From an uncultured Lachnospiraceae bacterium (lineage in GTDB: Bacteria > Bacillota > Clostridia > Lachnospirales > Lachnospiraceae), in the NCBI GenBank assembly GCA_900557385.1, contig USSP01000122.1:1-5770 (forward strand): a stretch of 5,770 bases of DNA, written 5' to 3'. Shown in pieces: positions 1 to 5,770 of the stretch; within the stretch, counting starts at the first letter, position 1; every line of letters starts with the position of its first letter. The position numbers and the translations under genes are program-made. The notes beneath the pieces are model-generated. The model was not told the origin of the DNA. It searched no databases and saw only the letters and a list, made by a program, of their open reading frames with translations.

Positions 1-1197
1 CAAGAGCAGACACGCGGACTGATGGAGCATGCATGCCGTCAGGGAGATTTTGCCCTTCTGGAGGGCGTTATGGGGTTTTATGACGGGCTGGGCATTACCT
101 CGGCAAAGGCCTCCTCCTATGATTTGGCAAAAGCAACCGGAACTCCGGTTTTACTCATTGTCAATGCCAGAGGGATGAGTCTCTCTATCCTTGCTTTACT
201 GAAAGGTTTTCTCACTTACCGGAAAGACAACAACATTCAGGGAATCCTTTTAAACCAGACCACCCAACGGGTATTTGACAAACTTTCTCCGCTGATCGAA
301 AAAGAACTGGGCGTACGTGTCTATGGTTATTTACCGGTAATGAAGGATTGTCGGATCGAAAGCCGTCATCTAGGGTTATTGCTTCCGGAGGAAATTAACG
401 GGTTGCAGGACAAAATCGGGCAGATCGCGGATCAGCTGGAACGTTGCGTGGATCTGGATGGATTACTTGCCATGGGGCAGAACGCAGAAGTGTTAGAAAC
501 ATTGTCCGGTCTGCAAAAGGATTCTCCCCACCATACAGAAGAGGTACCTGTCATTTCTGCAGCCAAATCCCGGATTGCCGTGGCAAGAGATGAAGCCTTC
601 CGCTTCTACTATGAAGATAATCTGGATCTATTAAGGGAAAAAGGTGCAGAGCTTGTCTTTTTTTCTCCGTTGCATGACAGACAGCTCCCTGAAAACTGTG
701 ACGGTCTGTTATTAGGTGGTGGTTACCCGGAACTATATTTGGAACCATTATCCTCCAATAAAGAAATGTGTCACGCCGTAAAAAAAGCCATTGATTCCGG
801 AATGCCGTATCTGGCAGAATGCGGAGGATATCTCTATCTGCATGAATATCTGAGAGAAAAAGATGGAACCGGCCGCTTTCCCATGGTCGGTGTTTTCGCC
901 GGAGAGTGCCAGAACAAGGGAAAACTTGGACATTTCGGCTATATCACCCTGGAAAGTGATCGTCCGGAGTGTGCCATGCTTACAGGCATGAAAGCCCATG
1001 AATTTCATTATTATGACAGCCCGGACAATGGTTCTTCCATGGATGCACACAAGCCGGGAGAGGAAAGAAGCTGGCAGGCTTTACATGTAACGGATCATTC
1101 CGTGGCAGGCTTTCCGCATCTTTATTATCCTTCCAAGCCTTCCTTTGCCGAATGGTTTGTAGAGAAATGTATCTGCCGGCAAAAAGAAACAAAATGA
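1..1197 (+). CDS. cbiA: Cobyrinate a,c-diamide synthase, 5'-truncated by window edge
   Basis: CbiA uses ATP and glutamine to amidate the a and c side chains of cobyrinate in the cytoplasm. The reading frame is open from base 1, so the true start lies upstream; the ATG at base 22 is internal. The visible 398 codons lack the N-terminal P-loop, probably about 70 residues judging from family length. Seen in order: EGVMGFYDG at codons 21-29, whose Glu and Asp belong to the synthetase site; RHLGL near codon 124; and a C-terminal class I-like glutaminase domain with AECGGYLYL. Its nucleophile Cys is codon 274 (bases 820-822). HEFHYYDS follows, then GFPHLYYPS with the likely catalytic His at codon 373. 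The stop TGA (1195-1197) lies inside the cobT ribosome binding site. The aerobic homologue CobB acts on hydrogenobyrinate and is hard to exclude by sequence, but the cbi/cob context favours CbiA. The family call is very secure. Confidence 0.96.
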   Translation, partial: QEQTRGLMEHACRQGDFALLEGVMGFYDGLGITSAKASSYDLAKATGTPVLLIVNARGMSLSILALLKGFLTYRKDNNIQGILLNQTTQRVFDKLSPLIEKELGVRVYGYLPVMKDCRIESRHLGLLLPEEINGLQDKIGQIADQLERCVDLDGLLAMGQNAEVLETLSGLQKDSPHHTEEVPVISAAKSRIAVARDEAFRFYYEDNLDLLREKGAELVFFSPLHDRQLPENCDGLLLGGGYPELYLEPLSSNKEMCHAVKKAIDSGMPYLAECGGYLYLHEYLREKDGTGRFPMVGVFAGECQNKGKLGHFGYITLESDRPECAMLTGMKAHEFHYYDSPDNGSSMDAHKPGEERSWQALHVTDHSVAGFPHLYYPSKPSFAEWFVEKCICRQKETK

Positions 1198-1199
1198 GG
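1196..1199 (+). promoter_or_regulatory. Ribosome binding site of cobT, overlapping the cbiA stop
   Basis: GAGG lies 6 bases before ATG 1206 and shares bases with the TGA stop of cbiA. This is the evidence for starting cobT at 1206 rather than at ATG 1194, which overlaps the cbiA stop as ATGA but has only an A-rich stretch and no purine-rich GGAGG-like site ahead of it. The arrangement suggests that ribosomes ending cbiA can re-initiate at cobT. Confidence 0.65.
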
Positions 1200-1205
1200 T
1201 TAAAA

Positions 1206-2276
1206 ATGTTACAACAAATACTACAGGAAATTCCGCCTGTTGATGCAGGGAAAAGCAGACAAGCCCAGGAAGCCTGGAATAACATAGCAAAGCCATTGCA
1301 CAGTCTAGGGAAACTGGAAGATCTGGTCTGCCAGATGGCCGGAATTTACAGGACATTAGATTTTTCGATTGATAAAAAAGGATTACTGATCTTTTGTGCG
1401 GATAATGGCGTTGTGGAAGAAGGCGTCAGCCAGACCGGACAGGAGGTCACCGGCGTGGTGGCGGAAAACTTTCTGGATGAACAGTCCTGCGCTGCCATCA
1501 TGTGTAAGCGAGCCGGCGTCACCATACGCCCCATTGACATTGGAATGATAAAGGATACCCCACGGGTAGAAAAGCGCAAAGTGTGTTACGGAACCCGCAA
1601 TATGACCAAAGAGCCTGCCATGACCAGGGAAGAGGCCATCCGTGGAATAGAAACCGGGATTACACTGGTGCAGGAGATGAAAGAACGGGGCTACCGGATT
1701 CTTGCCATCGGTGAGATGGGAATCGGTAATACAACCACCAGCAGTGCCATGACCAGTATTTTTTTGAACCTTCCGGTGGAGGAAGTGACAGGTCGGGGAG
1801 CCGGTCTTTCGGATGAAGGACTTTCCCGCAAAAAGGAAGCCATACGGAAAGCAATCGCTTTGCATCATCCCAATGCAGCGGATCCTGTTGATGTTCTGGC
1901 AAAGGTAGGCGGACTGGATATTGCGGGAATGGCAGGGGTATGCATAGGCGGATCCTATTATGGCATTCCTGTGGTACTTGACGGATTTATAGCCAAAATA
2001 GCTGCCCTGACCGCGGTACGATGCAATCCTTTGATTGCGGGATATTTATTGGCATCCCATCGTTCAGCAGAAGGAGCCGATGCACTTTTGACAAAAGCCT
2101 TAGCATTAGACCCCATTTTGGATGGAAGGATGTGCCTGGGAGAAGGTTCCGGTGCCGTGGCGCTTTTTCCGTTGCTGGATATGGCGGTTTCTGTTTTTCA
2201 GGAAATGGGTACCTTCGGGCAGCATCATATCCGTCCCTATGTCTCTTATGAAAAAGCCCCAGACCAGAAAGGATGA
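1206..2276 (+). CDS. cobT: Nicotinate-nucleotide--dimethylbenzimidazole phosphoribosyltransferase
   Basis: CobT moves phosphoribose from nicotinate mononucleotide to 5,6-dimethylbenzimidazole (or a related base), giving alpha-ribazole phosphate, the lower-ligand half used by CobS. The protein is 356 residues, the usual family length. Family motifs in order: AKPLHSLGKLEDL near residues 28-40; CADNGVVEEGVS at 64-75; GEMGIGNTTTSSA at 169-181; TGRGAGLSDEG near 195-205; GGLDIAGMAG at 235-244; SHRSAEGA at 284-291; and LGEGSGA near the end, where Glu313 matches the family's catalytic base. Nothing is missing. The start at 1206 follows a well-placed GAGG; ATG 1194 would add four residues. The gene begins 8 bases after cbiA and ends 7 bases before cobU, so it is clearly co-transcribed. 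Some anaerobes use other benzimidazoles or phenols as lower ligand, and base specificity cannot be read from this sequence. Confidence 0.97.
   Translation: MLQQILQEIPPVDAGKSRQAQEAWNNIAKPLHSLGKLEDLVCQMAGIYRTLDFSIDKKGLLIFCADNGVVEEGVSQTGQEVTGVVAENFLDEQSCAAIMCKRAGVTIRPIDIGMIKDTPRVEKRKVCYGTRNMTKEPAMTREEAIRGIETGITLVQEMKERGYRILAIGEMGIGNTTTSSAMTSIFLNLPVEEVTGRGAGLSDEGLSRKKEAIRKAIALHHPNAADPVDVLAKVGGLDIAGMAGVCIGGSYYGIPVVLDGFIAKIAALTAVRCNPLIAGYLLASHRSAEGADALLTKALALDPILDGRMCLGEGSGAVALFPLLDMAVSVFQEMGTFGQHHIRPYVSYEKAPDQKG
2268..2273 (+). promoter_or_regulatory. Ribosome binding site of cobU
   Basis: AAAGGA sits 10 bases before ATG 2284 and directly abuts the cobT stop codon (2274-2276). It supports starting cobU at 2284. 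The frame stays open upstream to an ATG at 2122, but that longer version would run 155 bases into the conserved end of cobT. Confidence 0.55.
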
Positions 2277-2283
2277 AAATACG

Positions 2284-2820
2284 ATGATTATATTGGTTAC
2301 AGGAGGCAGTGGCAGCGGAAAATCATCCTTTGCTGAAGAAGCCGTAAGGAATTTGGGCGAGCACCGACGTTTTTATATTGCCACCATGCAATGTTTCGAC
2401 GAAGAGACCCGGCAACGGATCTTACGCCATCGCCGTATGCGCCGGGATAAACATTTTGAAACCATAGAACAACCGGTCAATCTGGGGCAATGTGTTTTGC
2501 CGGTTCCCGGTGTAGCACTTCTGGAATGTATTTCCAACCTGGTTGCAAATGAGATGTATTCTCCCAATGGATATGGAAAAGATCATGACCCGAACCAGAT
2601 ATCGGCGTATATTCTGGAGGGAATCTGCCATCTCGCCGGGCAGTGCAAACATCTGGTCATTGTAAGCAATGAAGTAGCAAGTGACGGAATCGGTTATGAT
2701 ACCAGTACCATGGAATATATCCGAGTGATGGGGATTATCAATGCCGGGCTTGCCCGGATGGCAGACGAAGCCTATGAGGTGGTATACGGCATTCCCATAC
2801 CTTTGAAATCAAACCGATAA
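2284..2820 (+). CDS. cobU: Adenosylcobinamide kinase / adenosylcobinamide-phosphate guanylyltransferase
   Basis: CobU phosphorylates adenosylcobinamide and then transfers GMP from GTP to it, giving adenosylcobinamide-GDP for CobS. The 178 residues match the family's usual length of about 180. The start at 2284 places the P-loop GGSGSGKS at residues 7-14, as expected. YIAT at 31-34 and the RILRHRR segment follow; His49 (bases 2428-2430) aligns with the histidine that carries GMP in the Salmonella enzyme. LLECISNLVAN at 79-89 matches the family's LLECIT-type segment, and VSNEV is at 127-131. One departure stands out: the family continues NEVG.GIVP and later has R.FRD, whereas this protein reads NEVASDGIGYDTSTMEYIR (129-147). 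The end, YGIPIPLK, is typical. The gene lies 7 bases after cobT and 15 before cobS. Membership is secure, but full bifunctionality is less so because of the altered motif and the second CobU-like gene downstream. Confidence 0.92.
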   Translation: MIILVTGGSGSGKSSFAEEAVRNLGEHRRFYIATMQCFDEETRQRILRHRRMRRDKHFETIEQPVNLGQCVLPVPGVALLECISNLVANEMYSPNGYGKDHDPNQISAYILEGICHLAGQCKHLVIVSNEVASDGIGYDTSTMEYIRVMGIINAGLARMADEAYEVVYGIPIPLKSNR

Positions 2821-2823
2821 TTT

Positions 2824-2830
2824 GGAAGGA
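2824..2830 (+). promoter_or_regulatory. Ribosome binding site of cobS
   Basis: GGAAGGA lies 5 bases before ATG 2836, within the only sizeable gap of the window (15 bases between cobU and cobS). It is a good match and fixes the cobS start. Confidence 0.65.
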
Positions 2831-2835
2831 AGCTT

Positions 2836-3603
2836 ATGAAAAATCTACTGGAAAGCATGATCATTGCTTTTGCTATGTATAGTAAAATTCCCATGCCGAG
2901 AGTGGAATGGAAAAAAGAAAATATGCGGTATGCTCTGTGCTTTTTCCCACTGGTGGGAGTGGTAACCGGTGCTATTCTCTATCTATGGAAACTGTTACAG
3001 ACAAGCGTTTCCTTTGGAAATCTGTTATTTGCCTGTATAGCGGCAATCATTCCCGTACTGATTACCGGAGGCATCCATCTGGATGGTTTTCTGGATACGG
3101 TGGATGCTTTAAGTGCCTATGCATCCCGGGAGAAACGTCTGGAAATTCTGAAAGACCCCCATACCGGTGCCTTTGCCATTATTTTTTGCGGGGTTTATTT
3201 TGTGGCAGCTGTAGGAATTTATTCCGATTTAACCATGAAGGGAATACAAATGATTGGCCTGGGGTTTATCCTCTCCAGGATACTCAGCGGTTTGTCGGTT
3301 GCCTGGTTTCCCTGTGCCAAATCAAGTGGTCTGGCAGCTACCTTTGCCGCACAGGCAGAGAAAAAACGGGTAGCCTTCATTCTACTGCTGGAGGCAGTTC
3401 TGGTAATCGTAGGTATGGTTATCGCCGCTCCCATCACCGGTAGTGTCCAGGTACTGACCGCACTGCTTGTCTGGCTGTACTATCGTTGGATGTCCCAGGA
3501 TAAATTCGGTGGCATTACGGGCGATTTGGCAGGATGGTTTTTATGCATGGCTGAGCTTTTCATGGCGGTGGCTGTATGGATCACGGAGGGTCTTGTTGGA
3601 TGA
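2836..3603 (+). CDS. cobS: Adenosylcobinamide-GDP ribazoletransferase (cobalamin synthase)
   Basis: CobS is an integral membrane enzyme that joins adenosylcobinamide-GDP to alpha-ribazole or its phosphate, releasing GMP and yielding adenosylcobalamin or its 5'-phosphate. It is 255 residues, normal for the family. The acidic metal-binding signature is intact: GGIHLDGFLDTVDA at 78-91 with Asp83, Asp87 and Asp90, followed by KDPHTGAFA at 106-114. A conserved RILSGLSVAWFPCAK stretch lies at 148-162 and FGGITGDLAGW at 224-234. Hydrophobic segments consistent with membrane spans are near residues 32-51, 60-78, 111-129, 137-155, 179-199, 203-216 and 231-250. N-terminal FAMYSKIPMPRVEW is also typical (fxTriPxP-like). 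The start is set by GGAAGGA five bases ahead. Its stop overlaps the next start as ATGA (3600-3603), implying translational coupling. It uses the products of cobT and cobU, both directly upstream. Confidence 0.96.
   Translation: MKNLLESMIIAFAMYSKIPMPRVEWKKENMRYALCFFPLVGVVTGAILYLWKLLQTSVSFGNLLFACIAAIIPVLITGGIHLDGFLDTVDALSAYASREKRLEILKDPHTGAFAIIFCGVYFVAAVGIYSDLTMKGIQMIGLGFILSRILSGLSVAWFPCAKSSGLAATFAAQAEKKRVAFILLLEAVLVIVGMVIAAPITGSVQVLTALLVWLYYRWMSQDKFGGITGDLAGWFLCMAELFMAVAVWITEGLVG
3585..3590 (+). promoter_or_regulatory. Ribosome binding site of the short CobU-like gene, inside cobS
   Basis: GGAGGG lies within the last codons of cobS, 9 bases before ATG 3600 and 12 before ATG 3603. Spacing favours 3600. 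The strong site shows that the short gene is meant to be translated and is not a decayed remnant. Confidence 0.65.
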
Positions 3604-3998
3604 TGATTTTGGTAACAGGCGGTGCATTTCAGGGAAAAACAACATATATCCGTCAGAATCTGTTGGGAACCAACAATAAAAATATTGTGGATGGCAATAT
3701 TTGGGATCCCGCAAGAGATCCGGAGCCGTCCACGGTGGATCATCTGGAATCCTTTATCCGTAATCGCCTGGAAATCGGAGAGTCGAAGGAAGAGATTTTA
3801 CAAACCCTTCTGTTTGTTGCCCGGAAAAATCCGGATATCATATGGGAAATCCGGGAGATTGGCTGTGGCATCGTCCCCATGGATCCCATGGAACGTAAAT
3901 GGCGGGAAAGCACAGGCCGTATAGGCTGTGAATTGGCAAAAGAAGCCGGTCAGGTCTATCGTGTGTGTAGCGGAATCGGAGTGAGGATAAAAGGCTGA
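3600..3998 (+). CDS. Short CobU-like P-loop protein (second CobU paralogue)
   Basis: This 132-residue protein is clearly related to CobU but about 45 residues shorter. The N-terminus MMILVTGGAFQGKT carries an intact P-loop (residues 7-14). The C-terminal half, REIGCGIVPMDPMERKW (85-101) through GRIGCELA to SGIGVRIK (124-131), closely resembles the end of classical CobU. Absent is the middle region with the YIAT segment and the guanylylated histidine; after the P-loop the chain goes almost directly to NIVDGNIWD (28-36), which probably replaces the LLECIT-type strand. NEVG has become REIG. A guanylyltransferase using the usual histidine is therefore unlikely; a kinase, a nucleotide-binding partner of the upstream CobU, or a regulatory role are possible. 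It overlaps cobS by four bases and cbiB by one and has a strong ribosome binding site, so it looks functional. No frameshift or internal stop is seen. Family resemblance is confident; function is unknown. Confidence 0.8.
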   Translation: MMILVTGGAFQGKTTYIRQNLLGTNNKNIVDGNIWDPARDPEPSTVDHLESFIRNRLEIGESKEEILQTLLFVARKNPDIIWEIREIGCGIVPMDPMERKWRESTGRIGCELAKEAGQVYRVCSGIGVRIKG

Positions 3999-5047
3999 TG
4001 AATAGAATAATACCATGGTGGGCACTGTCTTCCATCGCAGTGATTCTGGGGATTATCCTGGATTTTGGCTTCGGTGATCCGGCAGTCAGCTGGCATCCGA
4101 TCTGTCTCATTGGAAAATTGATTTCCCTGACCGAGAAAAAACTGCGAAACGGAATTAAAAAACGATTTCCCCAAACAGACTCTCATAAGGAACAAAGAAA
4201 CCAGGCAGAAAAGACAGCAGGAATCTGGCTGGTGCTGATCGTCGCTTCTGTCAGCACTTTACTTCCCAGCGGTCTTTTATGGTTGGCATATATCATCCAT
4301 CCCGTAAGCGGCGTCCTTTTGGAAGGTGTTTTTTGTTGGTTTTTACTGGCAACCAAATGTCTGAAAAAAGAAAGCACCAATGTGAAACGTGCTTTGACAG
4401 AAGAAGGGTTAAAAGCTGGTCAAAGGGCGGTGGGACGAATTGTAGGCAGAGATACTGCAGTTCTGGATGAACAGGGTGTGATCCGGGCGGCAGTGGAGAC
4501 TGTTGCGGAAAACAGCTCCGATGGATGTATCGCACCGCTTTTTTATATGATTTTAGGTGGAGCTCCTCTGGCATTTTTTTATAAAAGCATCAACACGATG
4601 GATTCCATGGTCGGATATCAAAATGAAACCTATCTGTATTTTGGTCGTGCCGCTGCCAAAACAGACGATATCGTAAACTTTATTCCTTCCCGTATCTCTG
4701 CTTTTTTACTGATGGTTTCTGCAGGCTTATGTGGTTATTCTTTATCAAATGCCTGGCGTATCTTCAGAAGAGACCGCTTTAAACATGCCAGTCCGAATTC
4801 TGCCCAGACAGAAAGCGCCATGGCAGGAGCCTTAGGCGTACAATTAGCAGGAAATGCCTGGTATTTCGGCAAGTTACATAAAAAAGAGACCATTGGTGAT
4901 GCCCGGCGAGAAATTGAGCCTGCCGATATCGACCGTGCCAATCGAATTTTATATGTCATGGTCATTTCCGGGGCTGTGATAGGGCTTCTTTTGAAAGGAT
5001 GGATCTTATTATGCATGAACATGGCGGGAATCCTTACCCTTATTTGA
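3998..5047 (+). CDS. cbiB: Adenosylcobinamide-phosphate synthase CbiB
   Basis: CbiB is a membrane protein that attaches (R)-1-amino-2-propanol phosphate to the f side chain of adenosylcobyric acid, giving adenosylcobinamide phosphate (called CobD in Pseudomonas nomenclature). Motifs in order: LDFGFGDPAVSWHPICLIGK at 21-40; IVGRDTAVLDEQGVIRAAVE at 148-167, running on into TVAENSSDGCIAPLF at 168-182; GGAPLAFFYKSINTMDSMVG at 187-206; DDIVNFIPSRIS at 223-234; SPNSAQTESAMAGALGVQLA at 265-284; and IGDARREIEPADI at 299-311. Hydrophobic spans lie near 7-22, 75-100, 107-119, 178-197, 233-248 and 318-339. At 349 residues it is some 30 longer than many homologues, partly through a charged stretch at about 47-72 after the first motif. 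The start ATG shares its A with the TGA of the preceding gene (3996-4000); GAGGA at 3983-3987 is 10 bases ahead. It overlaps cobD, which supplies its substrate. Confidence 0.96.
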   Translation: MNRIIPWWALSSIAVILGIILDFGFGDPAVSWHPICLIGKLISLTEKKLRNGIKKRFPQTDSHKEQRNQAEKTAGIWLVLIVASVSTLLPSGLLWLAYIIHPVSGVLLEGVFCWFLLATKCLKKESTNVKRALTEEGLKAGQRAVGRIVGRDTAVLDEQGVIRAAVETVAENSSDGCIAPLFYMILGGAPLAFFYKSINTMDSMVGYQNETYLYFGRAAAKTDDIVNFIPSRISAFLLMVSAGLCGYSLSNAWRIFRRDRFKHASPNSAQTESAMAGALGVQLAGNAWYFGKLHKKETIGDARREIEPADIDRANRILYVMVISGAVIGLLLKGWILLCMNMAGILTLI

Positions 5048-5770
5048 ATGACAAAAATATCACAACCTTTCTGGATTTTTCTGCAAACATTAATTGCTTC
5101 GGCATGCCGGAAAAGGTAAAACAGGCAGCCATACAGGGCGTTTACGACAGCATTCATTACCCGGATCCTTCCTGTCATCGTCTTAAGGCTTCCATAGGGC
5201 ATAAGCTGCACGTAAAAGAAGAGTGGATTTTCTGTGGCAACGGGGCTGCGGAATTGATCTACAATACCCTGCAGGTACTGCGACCGCAAAAGACACTGGT
5301 CGCGGCTCCGGGCTTTTTTGAGTACGAACAGGCTTTGCAAAGTGTGGACTGCGACATTGTATATGGCGCTTTACCGGAAACAGAGGAATTTCGGATTGGT
5401 TCTTCTTTTTTACAGCAGTTACGGGAAACTCCGGGGCTTAATATGGTTATTCTGGCAAACCCCAATAATCCCACCGGTCAGCTGATTCCCAAGGATGTGC
5501 TGATGGAAATTCTTGAAATCTGCCGTTATCGAAAGATTTGGATTATGCTGGATGAATGTTTTCTGGATTTTACAGTAGAATTTCCTTCCAACAGTCTTGT
5601 ACCGGAAATCGAGAAAACGCCCCGGCTATTAATTTTAAAGGCTTTTACCAAAATGTACGCAATGCCTGGACTTCGGATGGGTTATCTGCTTTGCAGTGAC
5701 AAAGCATTCCAGGAAAAGATCGTACAGATCCGACAGCCATGGAGTGTATCGCTTCCTGCGCAGGAGGCCG
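5011..5770 (+). CDS. cobD: Threonine-phosphate decarboxylase (PLP-dependent), 3'-truncated
   Basis: CobD decarboxylates L-threonine O-3-phosphate to (R)-1-amino-2-propanol phosphate, the substrate of CbiB. It belongs to the class I/II aminotransferase fold. The frame is open from ATG 5011 to the window end (253 codons), so roughly the last 100 residues are missing. The start is fixed by the family N-terminus: MHEHGGNP, then LDFSANIN. Further motifs: GNGAAELIY near residues 74-82; NPNNPTG at 150-156; DECFLDF at 181-187, with Asp181 expected to pair with the pyridine nitrogen; and AFTKMYAMPGLRMGY from 211, where Lys214 (5650-5652) is the PLP Schiff-base lysine. NINCFGMP replaces the usual NINPLG. 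AAAGGA at 4994-4999 is a weakly spaced ribosome binding site, 11 bases ahead. It overlaps cbiB by 37 bases. A histidinol-phosphate aminotransferase is the main alternative, but HGGNP and the operon favour CobD. Confidence 0.94.
   Translation, partial: MHEHGGNPYPYLNDKNITTFLDFSANINCFGMPEKVKQAAIQGVYDSIHYPDPSCHRLKASIGHKLHVKEEWIFCGNGAAELIYNTLQVLRPQKTLVAAPGFFEYEQALQSVDCDIVYGALPETEEFRIGSSFLQQLRETPGLNMVILANPNNPTGQLIPKDVLMEILEICRYRKIWIMLDECFLDFTVEFPSNSLVPEIEKTPRLLILKAFTKMYAMPGLRMGYLLCSDKAFQEKIVQIRQPWSVSLPAQEA

Noticed and set aside
1383..1868. A 161-codon open frame on the - strand opposite cobT
   Set aside because: The opposite strand encodes conserved CobT motifs throughout. The - strand product is rich in His, Cys and Phe without domain pattern, typical of an antisense shadow.
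2122..2283. N-terminal extension of CobU from ATG 2122
   Set aside because: The added residues (Trp-, Phe- and Cys-rich) are an off-frame reading of the conserved end of cobT. The P-loop sits at the right distance only from ATG 2284, which has its own ribosome binding site.
2821..2835. Possible terminator, promoter or riboswitch in the cobU-cobS gap
   Set aside because: The gap is only 15 bases and is filled by the cobS ribosome binding site. A cobalamin riboswitch needs far more space. No other gap in the window exceeds 8 bases.
2907..3443. A 178-codon + strand frame inside cobS
   Set aside because: It is out of frame with the conserved CobS metal-binding motif, is rich in Cys, Arg and Gly, and has no family resemblance.
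3600..3998. The short CobU-like gene as a pseudogene fragment
   Set aside because: It keeps a proper start, strong ribosome binding site, intact P-loop, intact C-terminus and exact overlaps with both neighbours. Loss is confined to one internal segment, unlike random decay.
4735..5340. A 201-codon open frame on the - strand
   Set aside because: It lies opposite the well-supported end of cbiB and start of cobD. Its translation shows no recognisable motif and no convincing ribosome binding site. It is a coding shadow.

Overview
The window is a dense, single-direction piece of a cobalamin (vitamin B12) biosynthesis operon. All seven genes lie on the + strand and cover essentially the whole window: the 3' part of cbiA, then cobT, cobU, cobS, a short second CobU-like gene, cbiB, and the 5' part of cobD. 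Protein style, strong GGAGG-type ribosome binding sites, moderate base composition and clostridial-type CbiA and CobU sequences suggest a Firmicute of class Clostridia, probably near Lachnospiraceae. The species cannot be read from the sequence.

Layout: cbiA (1-1197, start lost at the left edge) makes cobyrinate a,c-diamide. cobT (1206-2276) activates the lower-ligand base. cobU (2284-2820) phosphorylates adenosylcobinamide and transfers GMP to it. cobS (2836-3603) joins the two halves. A 132-residue CobU relative (3600-3998) follows. cbiB (3998-5047) attaches the aminopropanol arm. cobD (5011 to the right edge) makes aminopropanol phosphate by decarboxylating threonine phosphate. The junctions are very tight: gaps of 8, 7 and 15 bases, then overlaps of 4, 1 and 37 bases. 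There is no room for an internal promoter, riboswitch or terminator, so the genes are probably one transcript whose control region lies outside the window.

Together the genes cover the late, nucleotide-loop part of the pathway plus one corrin amidation step. Cobyric acid synthase (cbiP), the adenosyltransferase and the final phosphatase (cobC) are not in the window.

The most interesting element is the CobU pair. The full-length copy keeps the P-loop and the guanylylation histidine region but has lost the usual Gly-Ile-Val-Pro motif near its C-terminus. The short copy keeps the P-loop and that C-terminal motif but lacks the histidine segment. The two look complementary. Whether they work together, or the short one has another role, is open. 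Everything else reads as a well-preserved, conventional operon, and I saw no mobile element, CRISPR array, RNA gene or phage signal.
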